Below are positions 1 through 12,423 of a DNA stretch of 64,000 nt, piece after piece (position 1 is the stretch's first letter; each line of letters starts with the position of its first letter). The position numbers were made by a program, and so were the translations under genes. This stretch comes from Pyrus communis (lineage: Eukaryota; Streptophyta; Magnoliopsida; Rosales; Rosaceae). Location: positions 24,086,953-24,150,952 of the forward strand of contig NC_084813.1 in the NCBI RefSeq assembly GCF_963583255.1, written 5' to 3'. The notes beneath the pieces are model-generated. The model was given only the letters and a program-made list of their open reading frames with translations, did not search any database and was not told the origin of the DNA.

Positions 1-25
1 TAATATGCATGTACTGTGTGGACCC

Positions 26-1366
26 TAAAGTGCTACTAAAGGGATGGTTTTGTGGTGTGCAATTAGGGCCGGTCTAGAGATTTTTGAGGTCCGAGACAAC
101 ATAAAAAAATGTGCCCTCACTTTATATAAGAAATTTATTTGTTTTTACATGTTAGATATCGATAAAATTATACTTAGAAAAACACTTCAAACTTAATAAT
201 TTAGAAACAAGGATAAACTAATTTATTTTGTATCGTGAGAAGAAACAAAAAAACTTCGGGTTCACAAGTTGATAGATATGAGTTTTGTTTTCCATTTGAA
301 CTTTTAAAGTGTTTTCGTATAAATCGTGAGACGTTTTTTTTTCTTATTTACTAACCTTGTCAATATGGGACTAAAAAAATAATTATATTTTTGAGTCTTT
401 AATTGATGTGTATAAGTAATAAATTGGTACTAAATTAAACTTTTTGATGTGATTTGCAAATTTGGTCTAAAAATTTGGCCAACGCATTACTCTTTGTGGA
501 AGATTAAACTTGAATTGGAACAAATGTTTAAAAATAACAACCCACATAGCTATTAGCTATTAATTAAAAATAAATTAACAACCAAACAAAAATTCGTAAA
601 ATTTGAAAAGAATAAGCATGCACTTAGCATTTTCAGCTTAGGACCTCTCGTTAATTTTAAACAACAAAAACCATTGATTCTAATTAAATTTCTTGATCAT
701 TTAGCCAAATTTTATATATTTATACTCTTATGAAACATAATTTGTAAAAATTGAAAAACAAATAAGCACACATGGTGTTTTGAACCTAAGACCTCCTCAT
801 TAATTTCAAACAACAAAACCACCAGTTTTAGTTAAACTTCTTTGTCATTGAACAAAATTTTATAAATTTATACTCTTATGAAAATATATACAAATATATC
901 ATCCTAATAATTTTGGTGCCCCCAATTATTTTGGGCCCCGGACGATCGCCCTACCCACATTGGGCCTGAGCCGGCCCTGGGTGCAATGATACGATGCCAA
1001 TGGAAATTGTCTAGCTTAGCTTCATCAACGACCTAAAAATAGTTTAATTTCATCACCCTAAAACTCGATGGAAAATGATATCTTGCCAACCCTGTACGGA
1101 AATGCAAATGCTACAATTCTAATTCTCTTCTTGTTCTCTTGCTTGCATGGCATAAAGTGCTACTAAAGGGCTACTAAAGGGATGGTTTTGTGGGGTGCAA
1201 TGATACAATGCCAATGGAAATTGTCTAGCTTAGCTTCATCAACGACCTAAAAATAGTTTAATTTCATCACCCTAAAACTCGATGGAAAATGATATCTTGC
1301 CAACCCTGTACGGTAATGCAAATGCTACAATTCTAATTCTCTTCTTGTTCTCTTGCTTGCATGGCA
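26..1366. repeat. Local tandem duplication, left copy split by a hAT insertion
   Basis: A non-coding segment of about 214 bp occurs twice. The left copy is 26-63 plus 980-1152 and the right copy is 1153-1366. The two are nearly identical, from the shared start TAAAGTGCTACTAAAGGG to the shared end CTTGCATGGCA. The left copy is interrupted by the element at 64-979. The right copy is the uninterrupted version and so shows the pre-insertion sequence around GGGGTGCAATGATAC. No coding potential is seen in either copy. Confidence 0.85.
64..979. mobile_element. Non-autonomous hAT-like DNA transposon, 916 bp
   Basis: The terminal inverted repeats are TAGGGCCGG on the left and CCGGCCCTG on the right, which pair apart from the first base. 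The element is flanked by an 8-bp target duplication, TGTGCAAT (56-63) and GGTGCAAT (980-987), with one mismatch. An empty copy of the target at 1153-1366 confirms the borders. There is no transposase reading frame. Inside are two diverged direct repeats of about 142 bp (about 595-736 and 741-882). An 8-bp duplication and CAGGG-like ends are typical of the hAT superfamily, and the family call rests on that. Confidence 0.85.
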
Positions 1367-1501
1367 TAAGGTAATAATTCAATTTCATGGTTTATGCAGA
1401 ATTAATAAATAAAAATAAAAGTTTGATGGTTAAGTTTATAGAAACAGAGAAGGCAATAGTTGGTGCCATGCAATATATTGATAATGATTTTTGCAAAAGG
1501 A

Positions 1502-1745
1502 TAATGTTAGAGAGACTAAATTTTTGAACTAAATTTTGAAAACCAAATGATGTAATTGTTCATGATTGGATTATTACTTAAGTGATGATTAAGCATGCTT
1601 GTTTCCTATTAGTAACACATCACCTGGTTTGCAAATTTGATTTAAAAATTTGGTCTTCCTAGCATTATTAACATAGTTATTTCCTATTGGTAACACATCA
1701 TCTGGTTTGCAAATTTAATTTAAAATTTTGATCTCCCTAACATTA
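1502..1745. mobile_element. MITE with about 50-bp terminal inverted repeats
   Basis: The left end begins TAATGTTAGAGAGACTAAAT. The right end, read in reverse complement, begins TAATGTTAGGGAGATCAAAA, and the match continues for about 50 bp. A second copy of the right end (about 1610-1670) lies just inside the first, so the 3' half is internally duplicated. It is non-coding. I could not assign a superfamily because the target duplication is unclear. Confidence 0.7.
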
Positions 1746-1914
1746 TGCTTCCAAGAAATTATGTCACGGATTCATCCAATCACAAGCGCACATATAAACA
1801 AAGTGCACAATTTTGCCTTTGATTAATTACAAAAACAAATGATGATTCCAACCATATATAAACCGATATGATTTAATTTTGTCTGTGTAATTATAAACTA
1901 ACATGAGCAAACAT

Positions 1915-2361
1915 TGTTAGCCGTATAAGGTTATACAATTAAAACACAAACGAAGAAGTGACTAACTTGATTCCAATGATGGTCATAGAAGTCGAACACG
2001 AAAAGAAGAGGGCATGGCAACACCAAGATCTTCTATAAGCTCCTAGCCGAATACAACTACTCTATGGGAAGCATTATGTTGTGTGTTCTAGGGCTTATAG
2101 GGACCAGTGTTTTATATAGGCTAAAAGCTAGGGTTTCCATCCATAAAGGAAACCTAAACTTTACTTTCTTAGCCTCCAAGTCAAGTATCATAATCATATT
2201 CAATTAAGGATTCCATCAATCCTATTTCCAATATAAGACACCTTATATAGGATTGATATCTTTAAGAGATCAAATCACAATCAACATTATTCTCCAATAT
2301 TACATTCCTATTACATGTAGTAGATCACTTAAAGGTTGATTTATATTGGATAAATCCAACA
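1915..2361 (-). repeat. 3' LTR of the 1915-7774 element
   Basis: This 447-bp repeat begins TGTTAG and ends CCAACA. It is followed immediately by the reverse complement of a polypurine tract (TTCTCCCACTT), which makes it the 3' LTR of a minus-strand element. Confidence 0.9.
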
Positions 2362-5300
2362 TTCTCCCACTTGGTCTACAAAATGTAATATTCATGTTTA
2401 TACTTGAGATTGGGGACTAATGTCACTTTAGTGGCCATGTAATAGTGATTACATCTCATCCTTGATGCAGTTTCTGTCAAATGCATTTCTTAACATGGAT
2501 CTAACAAGGTTGTAGGATTGATACAACCTAGAACCTTCATAATTACACATGCTAAAATCCTCATTCACATGAAACACAAATTATGATCAAGAGATGAAAC
2601 TTTATATTAACCAAAATGTCTTACTTTATATCATCTCAGGTCCACCTTATTGTAACTCACAAGTTACACTTTATGCTTATTCGAAGCCTTAAATCTGTCA
2701 ATACAGATATCCTTCATCTAATGAAACCACCATAATCTGTAGGTGTGAATACATCTCCAAAACAATCATGCATCACTTTCATTAGATTAGTAACAATACA
2801 AACGATGTTTGTAGCCAAAAACTGAAAATACCAAATAGGCACATGTCCAAGTAAAATATCCCAAAAACTTCATAAAACAAATTAATTCAACACTTGTGAG
2901 TAAGATGAATTAATATGTTTTTGACACTAGTCTATGCACCATACCAGTTACTTTCATAGTGATTTCCAACACCTGCAGGCAAGATGAAAATCCTTACAAC
3001 TGAGGCAGTGCACAAACCATGTCATGCCATTTAATATGCAATTTGATAACAACTTGATATCTGATATATATTTCATCAGATAATTGACTAGCACACGAAA
3101 AATGTGACTTAATGAATCCAACTGGGGATTAAAATGAATACATGGATTCTATACATACCTTATAGGTTATCTGCAAATGTAAGGCATTACTAACACGAAA
3201 CTCAAACTCTCACTGATCTGCAACATCATTACTTAATTTGCAAATCAATACTTAAATCATACTTTTGAAAATGCCTTTAGGAATAGCCTTACTTAGTCAA
3301 TAAATGCGTATTACCTCAATGAAAGGTACAACTAAGCATGAAAGCATTCACTACTGTTACACAAAAAACGTGCATCCAACAACCATCCTATATGTATTAA
3401 TAAGTCCACATTTATGCTAAATCCTTATGAGCCCCAAAATAAAATTATCAATCGAGAAATCTGAATGATTGCAAGTAACAGAAATATATACACATGTACT
3501 AAGTAGCCATTCGTGCAACTTAAACATATTATGGTTATTCGAGAAACAAAAATTCATGGAAGATAGAATAACGCTTTAATATATTCATGCAAATCCATTT
3601 AATGCTCAAAATTTTAGAACAACTACCACTAAGTTCTCAGAGTTTATACTTGCAAATAAGTTAATGAGTGTGAAGCCCAAATTTCGTTCACTAATTCTCC
3701 CACTTGGGCAAACACTCGTTAATATATTCTTTCAAAGATGTACCCAAAGAAAATTGCTCTATATTTTAGACATAATGAAATAGACATCTCAACCAACATA
3801 AAGTTGTCAAACAGAATTTCAGCAATGAGTTACACTTACTTTAGAATTTATCATAATTAATTTACAAGCTTGATTGCTGCCAAAATTATACTGACCAAAA
3901 TAGACATACTGATCTTCATAAGATAAAAATATGGAGCTGTTTTGGATCAAAATAGTAGTCTAAAGTGACGTCTCAAAAAGACCAACACAATCTGTCAGTA
4001 AAAACTGTCTATACGAGCATGGGTTACTAGTAAATTCATCATAATTAACATACATGGCAGAAAATTACAAAAATTTTCAGTCACATAGTAGACATCTATA
4101 TGTTGAACATATCCAAAATTCAGGTCATTTGGTGACCATTAGACGTGTCATTCACCCGATTTAAATCAAGACACGTAATCTGCCAGAAACAATTATGTGC
4201 ATTTATCATGAATTTATGCATCCATAACAAATTCAATTTCATATCATATCAATTTCGATGTCTAAAGGAAACTTTAGTAGTCAAATTTCATCCTCTAAAC
4301 TGACATCATAGTTCAAATTGAAAAGATTTACAAGCGTAAGATTTAAACAATGTGTACCTTAGCAATCCTTGATTAACATTCATGGGTCCAATACTTTGCA
4401 TCAACAAGTCTCATGAAGAGATACAAAATATGTCATGATGCAACCGATTTCCATGCCTTCAAACCACAACCTTTTATGGGGCTCATTGTGGAAATATTTG
4501 TCACTAATGGCATGGAACTTTATCCCAATAAACTTCATGAAACTAAATTAATTTACACCTCTAGGCAAGAAAATTAACAAGTTTCTAGTACTAGATTTTA
4601 TGTCACAAAAGTACCTTCATGAAAAACTTCAACACATGTAGGCAAGATGAAGATTTTCACAACTTCTGTGAAATAAAACACATATTATGCCATCTTAATT
4701 AAACTAAAAGAAGTAATCCACACCTGTAGGTAAGAAGATTATCCCTTTTATTCTAATTAAGATGCAAAGTTGACCGAAGTAATTCAAAAACACAGTCCCA
4801 TTGGCAACTAAGCCGTTGTGTCTTGCTTAGTTGAAAAGGCATTGGTCAACTCTGCCCTGAAAACAATACAAGAAGTCACATAGATTAATTAACTGTAATA
4901 ACCTGATTCGAGCTTCGAGTCTTGCCAACAAATGACACTAATTCCTTCATGACTCCCTTTGACATTAAATTAATCTCAAGAAACCTGACAATATACTTGA
5001 AAGAGATTAATCACATATAGAACAAGTTTTATTCCACCACAAGAATGTCAATACTTATCATTATGGAGTCAATTACTTAATAGAAATACTTTATGTAATG
5101 GGAAAGAACAATACATTCCTTTAATTTAAAAGCTAAATCACTCAAATGTTTTCTTAAGTCAAACATGTTCCTTTCCTTTTATATATTTCTTTCCGTAACA
5201 CAAAACTACTAAACATAGCATTAAAATCATGCATTAGCTTATGTAAATACCAAATTAAATAAAAGGAACAACCAAAATTATTTTCTTCCATTGAAAACAT

Positions 5301-7327
5301 CTCCAATATGTGCCATACATTAGCCATGAAATGTTTCTTTTCTTCTCCCCTTATGACACATAAAAATTTACTAATCAAAGCACTGTTTAAATTCTTTAGG
5401 CATAGGAAAAACCACAAACAATAATACATGTTTGAAATTCATGCTTATCAATTAAGTCACATATTTTGAATGGATTACATACCTCATGCCTTCATATGTT
5501 CATCATTTCTTTGTAAACATATATATAATCACATGACCAACCATAATTCTTATATAAGAATAGATAAAAATACAAATGAGAATTGTCACATTAATACAAA
5601 CCTTATTCATTTGTATAATACCTTTGTTCTTATCACTGGATGCTTCCTGTCATTCTCAATCAATCCATAAGTTATGCATCAATTTCATAGTTAACTAGTC
5701 ATATACAATTAAATGACTATACTGAGATGGGAAAGCAAAATTGTAGACAAACCTAATTGATTAGTCACGCATATTTCTTGTGCTATTAATGGCATAAAAG
5801 TTCATTCACAGCTCGTGAATATTAGTGGAAACAAAACTACAATTCATTATAGTCCAAAACCCACGGCAATATTAAAAATATGTCATCTCATGCTTGAACC
5901 AAATTAGCCATACAAGCAACACTATACACGCCATTTGCTTAACAAATGTTGCCAAAATATGTATGACTTACTTTCATGTATAGGAATTTTATTAAAATTC
6001 ATTAACAGACATGTATATAGTTGACATGCATAAAACATAGCATATGCTTCCCTACAACACAACTGTAATATATGTTATTACAATCATAGGCACAACATAT
6101 CCCAATAGTATTGATAAATTATAGGATATGACTAATTCCATCTCCTACAATCAGAAAGACGTCACGACATGGTTGAATTTTGCGGGAACAATTTAACACT
6201 TCATGATTCCAACACAACCATTCCTTATATAATTTATCATGAAGACCAAAAGAAAAGATCATACCAGAATTTCATATACTGATGTATATATGAATCTCTT
6301 CATTGGGTTGTTCGACTGAGGGATTTCAAGAAATTCTCCAATGCAAGGTTAGAACAAATGCAAATTTGTACAAATGCTTACACAACTTGAGAATACATCG
6401 GCAACATATGGTAAAACATTCTAATCAAAATTTTCTTTACATCCCTTTATCAAAACCGAATATAATAAGAGCTTTAACAATAACATGCTTGCCACATTTA
6501 AAATCCAAATCTAATTATTCATTAAGCAGTTTGCATTCAGTCTCTAAGTAAATTAATTAGGCCACTGTTGTATTACGACTTGAAGCAATTGACATGAATA
6601 TTCATGTAAAATAGTTAAAAGTGATATGGCAATCAAACCAACATGTAATCACAGGTTCACGATGCAGGCTCAGATTTTATAAACTTTACGCCCCATATGC
6701 AGAAAGACCAACTTTTACAATAAATTCATTGCGTACTTGCAATGGACTCCAAACCTCTTTTAGTGCACAAGCAATCCGCATGAGCATAACCCACTTTCCT
6801 TGTTTAAAATTGAATGACTCAACACTGCATAATTTCTAGGAATAAGCGGCTAGGAATTGTTGCATGCAAAAGAGATCCCAATTTGATAGAATATTACAGG
6901 ACTATAACTGATTTGATGCACTCTACAAGTGCATATATACAAGTCTAAATCACGTCACAAATCAATAGCAAGGTATAATTCTTAATTATTAATATGCCAA
7001 AACCTCATACATAATGATTTTAGTTGAAACTATCATGAATGATAAATGCAATTGGTTGCAAGAGGCATGTGGTCCCAGGAAGTAGATCATAACGACAATA
7101 TATTAATTATACAATTGCTCGAGAATTATCATTGCAGTGTATGATTTACTCACGACAATTAATGGGATGTGAGAAATTGCACAAAATTTCAAGACAATTG
7201 TATGTCCTCTCAACATGTTGCTTAAAAAAAAAAATTTAAAGCTCTGTTCATCAATTTTCTCGACAACTTTAATCAAACTTCAATCTTAATAGGTTTTAAT
7301 TATATAACCAATGGCTCTGATACCAAC

Positions 7328-7774
7328 TGTTAGTCGTATAAGGTTATACAATTAAAACACAAACGAAGAAGTGACTGACCTGATTCCAACGACGGTCATA
7401 GAAGTCGAACACGAAAAGAAGTGGGCATGGCAACACCAAGATCTTCTATAAGCTCCTAGCCGAATACAACTACTCTATGGGAAGCATTATGTTGTGTGTT
7501 CTAGGGCTTATAGGGACAAGTGTTTTATATAGGCTAAAACCTAGGGTTTCCATCCATAAAGGAAACCTAAACTTTACTTTCTTAGCCTCCAAGTCAAGTA
7601 TCATAATCATATTCAATTAAGGATTCCATCAATCCTATTTCCAATATAAGACACCTTATATAGGATTGATATCTTTAAGAGATCAAATCACAATTGACAT
7701 TATTCTCCAATATTTCATTCCTATTACATGTAGTAGACCACTTAAAGGTTGATTTATATTGGATAAATCCAACA
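7328..7774 (-). repeat. 5' LTR of the 1915-7774 element
   Basis: This 447-bp repeat is about 97% identical to 1915-2361. It is preceded on the plus strand by GGCTCTGATACCAAC, the reverse complement of a Met-tRNA primer binding site, which makes it the 5' LTR of the minus-strand element. Confidence 0.9.
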
Positions 7775-7779
7775 AACAT

Positions 7780-8615
7780 TACATAACCTACAGACTTCAT
7801 ATGCTTTTTATACGTGATTTTATTTTATTTTGTGCCAATTGTACCCGACAATTTTACACCTAAACAAAATGAATTCATGTGCTCTATAGAGCTAATTTGC
7901 ACATGCATGCACAAGTGTCAGACCGATTTTTTGCGTTTTTGCCAAAATTCAACTAAATATCAAGTCTGCCGAACATCTCAATCTCCCATGTCCTTGACGA
8001 CATAAGGAGGCCAAGGATGACAATGTCCGTGAGGGGAAATTTAACCGTTGAAACCTTCATATATTAGTTTATATATGTGCTGCTATAAGTGAAGTGGTAC
8101 GTACGTATGTATGCTGTGACTGAATTCACAATGCTAGCTACAGTGGAAAAAATTGTGTTAAGAAACAAATTGGATCGCATGAATTCAAGGCGTTTGGATG
8201 GTTTTGGATTTTCTGTTGTGTTTGATTTTGAGTGACCTAATTCTCAAAACTTGAGAGCATCATTATTGCAAAAGGTTGTTGTGCTATTAGAAGTGAAATC
8301 ATTCAACATAATTTTCTAATGTAGAGTTGCATTCTTCAACACTGATTACATCTTAAGACTAGCCAACCAGTTCGTAATACCGTGACAAACTGACATTTTA
8401 CATTCCTATGGTTATTAATTAACTTAAATTTAGCGGTAGTTAATTCTTGCGTAAACTTATGCTGTCGTATCTTTGAAATGGGAAAGGCCAAGATTTTGTG
8501 TCGTATGGCGCCAATAATGACATCAAAAGGGTTAAGGATGAGTAGTCAATAAAATATATCTTATGTGTAAATTGTTATTTGGACTATTGGTTATATGAGT
8601 GTACGATAATATGAA
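7780..8615. other. Intergenic, no gene recognised
   Basis: AT-rich DNA between the LTR element and the next MITE. The short open frames here show no recognisable domain. I see no RNA gene and no clear repeat. Confidence 0.5.
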
Positions 8616-8724
8616 GGGAACTGTTATTAGCCCTCCAAAAATCTCATTTTATAGTCATTTCTTTCTAATTATAGAAAATTGGAAGTGCAAAATGAGATTT
8701 TTAGAGTGCCAATAATAATTCTCT
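8616..8724. mobile_element. hAT-like MITE, family A, copy 1
   Basis: The ends are GGGAACTGTTATTAGC and, inverted, AGAGAATTATTATTGGC. The body has the family hallmark of AAAATCTCAT near one end and its inverted partner ATGAGATTTTT near the other. The flanks AATATGAA and AATGCGAA look like a decayed 8-bp target duplication (6 of 8 match). Related copies are at 25847, 26367, 27628 and 41893. Confidence 0.75.
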
Positions 8725-8873
8725 AATGCGAATACATATTATAACTTTTAAGAAAATATTACATAAAGTACTCCATTGCCCCTAACCGTCGTCACAAAGA
8801 TTTTGCAACTGAGATTAGTTTGATTATTCATGATCAAATTGGAAGAGAATATATATAATGTCTTGTAATACTC

Positions 8874-9218
8874 TGACGCGGGCGACCCAAGGGTCTGGAA
8901 GAGATGGAAGATAAGGTAACTGGGCATCTTTGGATCAGGGACAACAAATCCACTCAATGTCGTTAATCGTGGATTAGCTCGACACAACCAAACCCAATGC
9001 TTAATTTGAAAAGGAGAGATCACTCATTTCAATTACACAAGGCAAATATACTTTTTTTGCCATTAATCAAGTCTCCACTTATAGGCATTCTAATACAATA
9101 TTTAATAGACCTCTTTTTTCTATGGAACTCTTACCAACCTCTCCAAAGAAGACTTAACAAACACCTAATACTTCCCATACAATTGGTTATCATTTAATGG
9201 ACTTTGTGTACTGCATCA
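8874..9218 (-). repeat. 3' LTR of the Ty3-like element
   Basis: This 345-bp repeat is related to 12424-12992 over shared blocks such as GTTAATCGTGGATT and CTTCCCATACAATTGG. The adjoining inner sequence TTCTCCTCTTCTCC is the reverse complement of a polypurine tract. Confidence 0.78.
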
Positions 9219-9915
9219 TTCTCCTCTTCTCCGATAAAACTCGTCCTTGAGTTCAATTGACTTTTTTTTTCCTTCTTCTTTTCCTCGATCTTTTGGATGT
9301 CCAACCAAGATGTTCCATAGTACCCAATTTAGCACCAAAAATTTTCTAATCACTTATTTTCTTCTTGAAATAATCACATGGAATAATGATTCCAAATTCA
9401 TATTCATGACTTGTTAAGGAGTAGAGATAATTCAAATCATGTTGAAAAGTTCTTTTATCAAAAAGCTCCTCTCATATCTCAAACAACAAAATCGTCCCAA
9501 AAAAGATAATGAATGCTATGGATGCTAAGAACTTGTACTCCATTATATAATTGTTCATGGAATTCTTCAACCACATCTTTATCGCCTTCATAATAATCAT
9601 AAATTGGGGCAAAATCCCATTCGGCAAAGTTATTGACTTCGTCGAGGCATTCTATATGTTCCCCTTTCATGCCAAACTCCATGTTGGAACGTTTTTCAAC
9701 CTCTATACATGTAACACAACAAATCTCACATGAACTACAATAAAAACTAGAGGAAGATTAAGATTTAGAAAATCGTCACCTGAAAAATTAGAGGCAGCCA
9801 TTTCTAGAACCCAGCCAACCTCATTTACTGACAGCAGCAACATGCTTTAGTAAATTGAGGATATCGTTTTGTAGAAATAACGGATTGAGGAACCGCTTGA
9901 AAGTTTGGAAACTAT

Positions 9916-10168
9916 TAATAACAGAAATGTTTAGTAATAATATAAATGCCACATGGTACTATTTTAGTAGTGGAGTTTGTTAGTATAGTTAGAAGGGTAT
10001 TATTGTAATTAGGATATATGGTTATATAAGGGATTGTATAGCTATCATTTTCTTAAGTTCAATTGTATACATTTTGTCTAATCAATCAATACAATCTCTC
10101 TTATTTCTCTCTACCAATTCTTTCTCTTTCTCTGTACCAATTCTTCATCTTTTGCAATGTAGTTAATA
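9916..10168 (+). repeat. 5' LTR of the Ty1-like element
   Basis: A 253-bp direct repeat with a promoter-like TATATAAG and a pyrimidine-rich 3' half. It is followed immediately by the Met-tRNA primer site. Confidence 0.88.
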
Positions 10169-11148
10169 TGGTATCAGAGCCACCAGGCTCACGCTTTGGA
10201 TTCTGGTGGTTCCATGTCCCATTATTTTTCATCTGTTTCTAGCTTAGTTTCTTTCCAATTTTTCATTAGATGTTCGGTTAAGTTTATGGGTGCTTCCGTG
10301 ATCGTTCTTTTACTTCTAGGTTATTTTTCTATATTGTGATCAGAGATTTCTCCACTGATCTCAATGAATCCTCTTTCTTTCCGAAGTCAGATTGTGGATC
10401 ACAGACAAAGAGGTCATTCACGCTGCTGGCTTTTGGTCATTCACAATGCAAACTGAAGTGGGAACTTCCTGATTCTTGAATTCGGGAAAGGAAAATTTTC
10501 TAGGAAAATGTCGGATTCCGGGAAAGGAAAAGCATCAGCTTCTGGGCAAGTGTTCGATTCCGTTGAAGGAAAGTATGATCGTTAAGTTCTTGGGTTGGAG
10601 GAAAGTACGACGGCGGCAGCCTCTCTTAGGTGCCGATTCTGAATTCTGCAAATATAAGATGGGTCCAGACCAACACTCTAGTTCGATTTCGCCAAATGAA
10701 TTATACATCGACGCTTATAAGGATGGTTCTATTTGGAGGACCAACAAGTTTATTGATGTTTGCACAGGGCTGATGGTTGCGCTTGCTGATGGCAGGGATG
10801 AGCATTGCGGCTTGATAGCGTATGCTTGTTGAGAATTTTTCCAACTGTTTTCGCTTCTTGTGATATTTTAGTGGAATTGGCTGTGAAACAATTTGGGTAT
10901 TGGAAATTTTTTATTTTGGTGGTTGTTTGTTCAAGATTGCAAATCTTGGGAGCTCTTCAGGTTATGATTTTGTGCACTCCAACTATTTGAAGGAATGGGT
11001 CAGTGAATTCTTTGATCTCTACTCTGTTCTTTGGTATGGAAGAAAGATCAGACATAGGTGCAGTCCAGGTGTTTGTCGAATTACCCAACTCAAAAGTTTC
11101 ATGTGAAGGTTATATTTGGTGTTAGTCTCTGGGAGGATTTAGGAAGAT

Positions 11149-11415
11149 CTCAAAAGTGTCATTCTCCTTGGTTAATTTTGGTGTTAGTATCTGGGAAGAT
11201 TTAGGAAGCTATATAGAGTGTCAATCTCCTTGGTTGATTTGGTTTCTTGGAGTGTCATTCTCCTTGGTTAATTTGGTTTCTTGGAGTGTCATTCTCCTCG
11301 GTAGATTTAATTTCTTGGAGTGTCATTCTCCTTGGTTGATTTGGTTTTTTGGAGTGTCATTCTCCTTGATAGATTTAGTTTCCTGGAGTGTCATTCTCCT
11401 TAGTTGATTTAGGAG
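11149..11415 (+). repeat. 34-bp tandem repeat inside the Ty1-like element
   Basis: The core GGAGTGTCATTCTCC starts at 11249, 11283, 11317, 11351 and 11385, an exact 34-bp period. More diverged copies lie to the left (about 11155 and 11217). The period is not a multiple of three, so a translated repeat is unlikely. Spacers alternate between GGTTGATTTGG-like and GGTAGATTTAA-like sequence. Confidence 0.85.
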
Positions 11416-11837
11416 GGATAATTTGCATATACAGTGAGTGTGTTGCTATGGCTTCTCAGTTCATAGTCAAAAACTTGTTGGGTACGTTTAGACCAAGATC
11501 AAATTTGATTGTATTGCTAAGCTCATTAATAATCAGGAAAGCCTTGCAATCTTACAGATTCACGTACAGTGAGAATTTGGTCCCGCTCCGGATGTAATAC
11601 TACCTGGTTGTGACAACTTGGGAAAGTAAGCACAGTGGGCAATGTCTCATCTCACCATAACCTCGCAAACGGTATTTTCCAGCTGAAGAACCCGTTTCTG
11701 AAGCGGATTCACTAGATACTGCTCTTCACCACAACCTTTGCCATGCGTTCAAAACGTCTTGTAGTTCCCAATTAGTTTCAGAGCTCTAGCTAGTTTAAAC
11801 TTCACTTGGCTACACCAAGTTCAGTTTAAGAGGGGAG

Positions 11838-12090
11838 TAATAACATAAATGTTTAGTAATAACAGAAATGCCACATGGTACTATTTCAGTAGTGGAGTTT
11901 GTTAGTATAGTTAGAAGGGTATTATTGTAATTAGGATATATGGCTATATAAGGGATTGTATAGCTATCATTTTCTTAAGTTCAACTGTATACATTTTGTC
12001 TAATCAATCAATACAATCTCTCTTGTTTCTCTCTACCAATTCTTTCTCTTTCTTTGTACCAATTCTTCATCTTTTGCAATGTAGTTAATA
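11838..12090 (+). repeat. 3' LTR of the Ty1-like element
   Basis: This 253-bp partner of 9916-10168 is preceded by the purine tract and followed by the second ACTAT target copy. Confidence 0.88.
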
Positions 12091-12423
12091 ACTATATTGG
12101 AATGGATTTCAAATGATATGTGGCATAAAGGTCAAGAAGTGCTTAATAAAATCGAAACCTGACCCGCAAGAGAACTGATTCAGTTTTTGCAACATCACTA
12201 ATGCTCTCTAGTGTTTTACCGGTATCTGCACGCACAAAATTCCGTTTGATGCACGGTTTGTTGCGTTGAAAATTAGACTCTTAGAGCTTTCCGATGATAT
12301 ATAGCTCTCCAAATGAAAGTCACGGGAACTGAGTCAGTTTTGATGACGAACACACACATATGATTGTGCAGCACCTCCACCAGGGTTTCAGATAAAAATC
12401 CAAAAACCCGCCCAGATACCACT

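Larger units (their letters stand above)
1915..7774 (-). mobile_element. Non-coding LTR retrotransposon (LARD-like), complete
   Basis: Two 447-bp LTRs start TGTTAG and end CCAACA, and a 5-bp target duplication AACAT flanks the whole (1910-1914 and 7775-7779). Orientation is minus. The primer binding site TGGTATCAGAGCC, complementary to initiator Met tRNA, reads on the minus strand just inside the right LTR (about 7313-7325). The purine tract AAGTGGGAGAA lies just inside the left LTR (about 2362-2377). The 4.97-kb internal region has no gag or pol frame; the longest open frames are under 100 codons. It contains scattered degenerate copies of a motif like CACCTGTAGGCAAGATGA. I counted about 12 differences between the LTRs (2.7%), which suggests a fairly recent insertion. 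It must have moved using proteins from another element. Confidence 0.92.
9916..12090 (+). mobile_element. Non-autonomous Ty1/copia-like LTR element nested in the Ty3-like element
   Basis: Two 253-bp LTRs (about 97% identical, about 8 differences counted) are flanked by a perfect 5-bp target duplication ACTAT (9911-9915 and 12091-12095). The primer site TGGTATCAGAGCC follows the 5' LTR directly (10169-10181). The purine tract AAGAGGGGAG directly precedes the 3' LTR. The LTRs begin TAATAACA and end GTTAATA instead of the usual TG...CA. The internal 1.67 kb has no protease, integrase or reverse transcriptase. It holds a 118-codon frame of unknown origin (10476-10832), a 34-bp tandem repeat block and a copia-like 3' leader. 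It probably relied on proteins from another element. Confidence 0.88.

Noticed and set aside
5154..5670. Small open frames in the interior of the LTR element
   Set aside because: They are short, unrelated to gag or pol, and lie in AT-rich non-coding retroelement DNA.
10476..10832. 118-codon frame as a stand-alone host gene
   Set aside because: It lies wholly inside the Ty1-like element between its primer site and 34-bp repeats; kept only as element cargo of unknown origin.
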